Assembly: GCA_913020275.1 (NCBI GenBank)
Contig: CAJWBV010000026.1
Span: 1 to 8,238 of the forward strand
Reading direction: 5' to 3'
Length of the DNA stretch: 8,238 bases
Source of the DNA: an uncultured Rhodobiaceae bacterium
Lineage (GTDB): Bacteria > Pseudomonadota > Alphaproteobacteria > RS24
Shown here: in pieces, positions 6,409 to 8,238 of the stretch
Position numbering within the stretch: the stretch's first letter is position 1
Layout of the letters: each line of letters opens with the position of its first letter
Notes under the pieces: generated by a model
Told to the model about the DNA's origin: nothing
Databases searched by the model: none
Seen by the model: only the letters and a program-made list of their open reading frames with translations
Made by a program: the position numbers and the translations under genes

Positions 6409-7434
6409 ATGAATATTCAGAAACTGATACTTTCGGCCATCCGCGCCTTGCCGGGCTGGCTGGTCGGCAAAATGGCGGGGCCACCGCTTGAAATAGACGG
6501 TTATCGGCTGGACCCACATATGCATCTGGCTTCGAAATCGGCCGACCTTGGCACCGGCGACGGTGACCTTGAAGCGTTGCGAACCGGTGTTGCCGCAGGT
6601 CTGGCGCTGACCAATGGCCCGCCGCGGCGGTCTGTCAAATGGCACGACACCGAGTTTGCAGGGCCGGGGGGTGCGCTGACCATGCGCGTTTACAAGCCGG
6701 CAAAGGCAGATGACAAACAGCCGGCAGTTCTGTTTTTCCATCAAGGCGGTCTGGTTATTCTTGATCTCGACACCTGCCACACATTTTGCACGCAACTGGC
6801 TGAAATTTGCCGCGCGCAAGTTATCTCGCTGGATTACCGTTTGTGCCCCGAACATGCGTTTCCGGCACCGATTGATGATGCCATGGCCCTGTGGGACCAT
6901 GTTCAGCAAAATGCTGGAAGCCTGAACATTGACCCGACGCGCGTGGCAGTAGCCGGTGACAGTGCGGGCGGGTTAATCAGCGCTAATATGTGCCAGCTCT
7001 TGAAAGCGCGCGGTGGTGTCCAGGCAGCCGCGCAATTACTGGCCTATCCGTGGGTGACAACCGCCATCATCGAAAGCGGTTCGATGGTGAGTTGTGCTGA
7101 CACCTTTCCGTTGACGCGCGACACTATGGAATTTTTCAATTCTTATGTGTTTCCCGATGGCAGGCTGATTGATCACGCGCTGGCAAATCCGACCGATAAT
7201 CCCGACCTTTCCGGTCTGCCGCCGGCGATTGTGGCAACCGCCGGGTTCGACCCGATACGCGATCAGGGCAATGCCTATGCCGAAAAGCTGAAAGCGGCGG
7301 GCAATCAGGTAACCCATTATTGCTTCGGGACGTTGACCCATAGTTTCCTCAGTTTTGGCGGGGTTACACGCGTGGCCGAGCAGGCTTGCGAACAATTGGC
7401 GCGCGATTTGTCGATGCATTTAAACACGCGCTGA
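6409..7434 (+). CDS. Alpha/beta hydrolase, hormone-sensitive-lipase-type esterase
   Basis: A 341-residue predicted esterase/lipase of the HSL (alpha/beta hydrolase fold-3, Aes-like) family, hydrolysing carboxylic esters of unknown identity. The catalytic triad can be placed: S185 in GDSAGG (183-188), D281 in GFDPIRDQ (279-286) and H311 in LTHSFLSF (309-316). The oxyanion motif, HGGG in most relatives, reads HQGG (111-114), so the second position is changed from Gly to Gln. LDYRLCPEHAFPAP (141-154) is also typical of the family. The first 90 residues form a cap-like N-terminal region; no clear signal peptide is seen, so a cytoplasmic location is likely. It follows a TetR gene by 18 bases, suggesting co-transcription and control by that regulator. 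The stop codon overlaps the -35 of the next promoter. Confidence 0.93.
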   Translation: MNIQKLILSAIRALPGWLVGKMAGPPLEIDGYRLDPHMHLASKSADLGTGDGDLEALRTGVAAGLALTNGPPRRSVKWHDTEFAGPGGALTMRVYKPAKADDKQPAVLFFHQGGLVILDLDTCHTFCTQLAEICRAQVISLDYRLCPEHAFPAPIDDAMALWDHVQQNAGSLNIDPTRVAVAGDSAGGLISANMCQLLKARGGVQAAAQLLAYPWVTTAIIESGSMVSCADTFPLTRDTMEFFNSYVFPDGRLIDHALANPTDNPDLSGLPPAIVATAGFDPIRDQGNAYAEKLKAAGNQVTHYCFGTLTHSFLSFGGVTRVAEQACEQLARDLSMHLNTR

Positions 7435-7458
7435 CACGCGCGCCAAACGGCCTATATT
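7431..7458 (+). promoter_or_regulatory. Good sigma-70-type promoter of the helicase gene, predicting a leaderless mRNA
   Basis: CTGACA (7431-7436, five of six consensus bases, overlapping the esterase stop codon), a 16-base spacer and TATATT (7453-7458, five of six) form the best promoter in the window. The -10 ends 6 bases before the ATG at 7465, so the predicted transcription start is on or beside the A of the start codon. No ribosome site is present. The -35 lies within an 8-base direct repeat, ACACGCGC (7424-7431 and 7434-7441). Confidence 0.55.
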
Positions 7459-7464
7459 GGCACT

Positions 7465-8238
7465 ATGGGCGAAATCACATTACCGACAGTTTTTGCGAAC
7501 TGGTTCGCCATCCGTGGGTGGCACCCCCGCGCCCACCAACAGGCGCTGTGGGCCGAAACGCGCGCCGGCAATCACGCCCTGCTGATCGCACCGACCGGCG
7601 GCGGTAAAACGCTGGCCGGATTTTTGCCCAGCCTCATCGACCTTGCCGACAGGCCCGAAAGCCGAACACAAGGCTTGCACACGATTTATGTGTCACCGCT
7701 GAAAGCGCTGGCGGTCGATATTCAGCGCAATCTGGTGGAGCCGGTGGAACAGATGGGGATGGATATTTGTATCGAAACCCGAACCGGCGACACGCCGCCC
7801 AATCGCAAACAGCGCCAGAAAACACATCCGCCGCAAATTATGCTGACAACACCTGAGCAAATCGCACTGATGCTGAGCTGGCCGGAGGCACCCTCTTATT
7901 TTGCCGGTCTGCGCCACATAATCATTGACGAATTACACGCGCTCTACCCGAACAAAAGAGGCGATCTGCTGGCGCTAGGGTTGGCGCGGCTGAACACTTT
8001 GGCGCCAAATCTCGTCTGCACCGGCCTGTCGGCTACCGTGGCCGAGCCCGATAGTCTGCGCCGTTATCTCGCGCCGCAAACCGAGCCTGACAGTCTGGCG
8101 TCCTTGGTTGTCGGGGCCGAAGGTGCGGCGGCGCAGGTGGATATTCTCGATACCAAAGAACGCCTGCCCTGGGGCAGTCACAGCGCGCTTCATGCCATGT
8201 CGGATGTTCTGGCTGCGGTTGAAAAAGTGAAAACGGCA
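7465..8238 (+). CDS. Lhr-like DEXH-box helicase, ligase-associated DNA damage response type (3' end outside window)
   Basis: The first 258 residues of a superfamily 2 helicase, an ATP-driven DNA or RNA translocase. Motifs appear in order: a Q-motif region HPRAHQQ (20-26), Walker A APTGGGKT (42-49), motif Ia SPLKALAVDIQRN (77-89), TRTGDT (105-110), TTPEQ (128-132), Walker B DELH (155-158) with KRGDLLALGLARL (164-176), and motif III SAT (189-191). The opening LPTVFANWFAIRGWHPR and the motif Ia region resemble the roughly 800-residue helicases encoded with an ATP-dependent DNA ligase, an exonuclease and a phosphoesterase in alphaproteobacteria, rather than full-length Lhr. The ATG at 7465 matches the usual start of these proteins and is 6 bases after a good -10 element. 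The second RecA domain, winged-helix region and any ligase partners lie beyond the edge. Confidence 0.93.
   Translation, partial: MGEITLPTVFANWFAIRGWHPRAHQQALWAETRAGNHALLIAPTGGGKTLAGFLPSLIDLADRPESRTQGLHTIYVSPLKALAVDIQRNLVEPVEQMGMDICIETRTGDTPPNRKQRQKTHPPQIMLTTPEQIALMLSWPEAPSYFAGLRHIIIDELHALYPNKRGDLLALGLARLNTLAPNLVCTGLSATVAEPDSLRRYLAPQTEPDSLASLVVGAEGAAAQVDILDTKERLPWGSHSALHAMSDVLAAVEKVKTA

Noticed and set aside
6286..6909. A 207-codon minus-strand open frame
   Set aside because: It is antisense to the tetR and esterase genes, both supported by conserved motifs.
7495..7508. GCGAAC-TG-GTTCGC palindrome near the helicase start, reminiscent of a LexA-type site
   Set aside because: It encodes the family-typical Ala-Asn-Trp-Phe-Ala stretch, and its 2-base spacing fits neither the GTTC-N7-GTTC alphaproteobacterial LexA box nor the GAAC-N4-GTTC type.

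Overview
The window looks like chromosomal DNA from an alphaproteobacterium of moderate GC content. This rests on protein resemblance: a class I lysyl-tRNA synthetase, a DUF952 gene beside a class 2 dihydroorotate dehydrogenase, an alphaproteobacterial-type TerB-like protein, and a DEXH helicase of the ligase-associated DNA-repair type. I cannot name the genus. I saw no rRNA, tRNA, insertion sequence, CRISPR array, phage gene or toxin-antitoxin pair.

Layout. A leftward block fills 1-2576. In transcription order it holds a TerB-like protein, an overlapping integral-membrane fatty acid hydroxylase / sterol desaturase family enzyme and, after about 115 bases, a membrane glycosyltransferase (GT2) that runs off the left edge. 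A divergent 124-base spacer (2577-2700) separates it from a rightward block: class I lysyl-tRNA synthetase (lysK), a small DUF952 protein, pyrD, a TetR-family regulator, an HSL-type esterase and the first 258 residues of an Lhr-like helicase that runs off the right edge.

How the genes may work together. lysK, DUF952 and pyrD are housekeeping or housekeeping-linked. DUF952 and pyrD abut (TGA then ATG) with a good ribosome site for pyrD. The TetR regulator and the esterase are 18 bases apart and probably form a regulator-target pair. The hydroxylase and glycosyltransferase both suggest envelope lipid or polysaccharide chemistry, but their link is only positional. The helicase is the usual partner of a phosphoesterase, an exonuclease and an ATP-dependent ligase, which would be expected to the right.

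The most distinctive signal is regulatory. Four starts (TerB-like GTG, DUF952 ATG, tetR ATG, helicase ATG) have no convincing Shine-Dalgarno but carry a -10-like hexamer ending 6 or 7 bases before the start codon. This would put the transcription start at or next to the first base of the start codon. The helicase case is best: CTGACA, 16 bases, TATATT, 6 bases, ATG. pyrD and the esterase, lying downstream in likely operons, have clear Shine-Dalgarno sequences. This suggests frequent leaderless transcription. Otherwise the gene content appears ordinary and I found no convincing undescribed multi-gene system.
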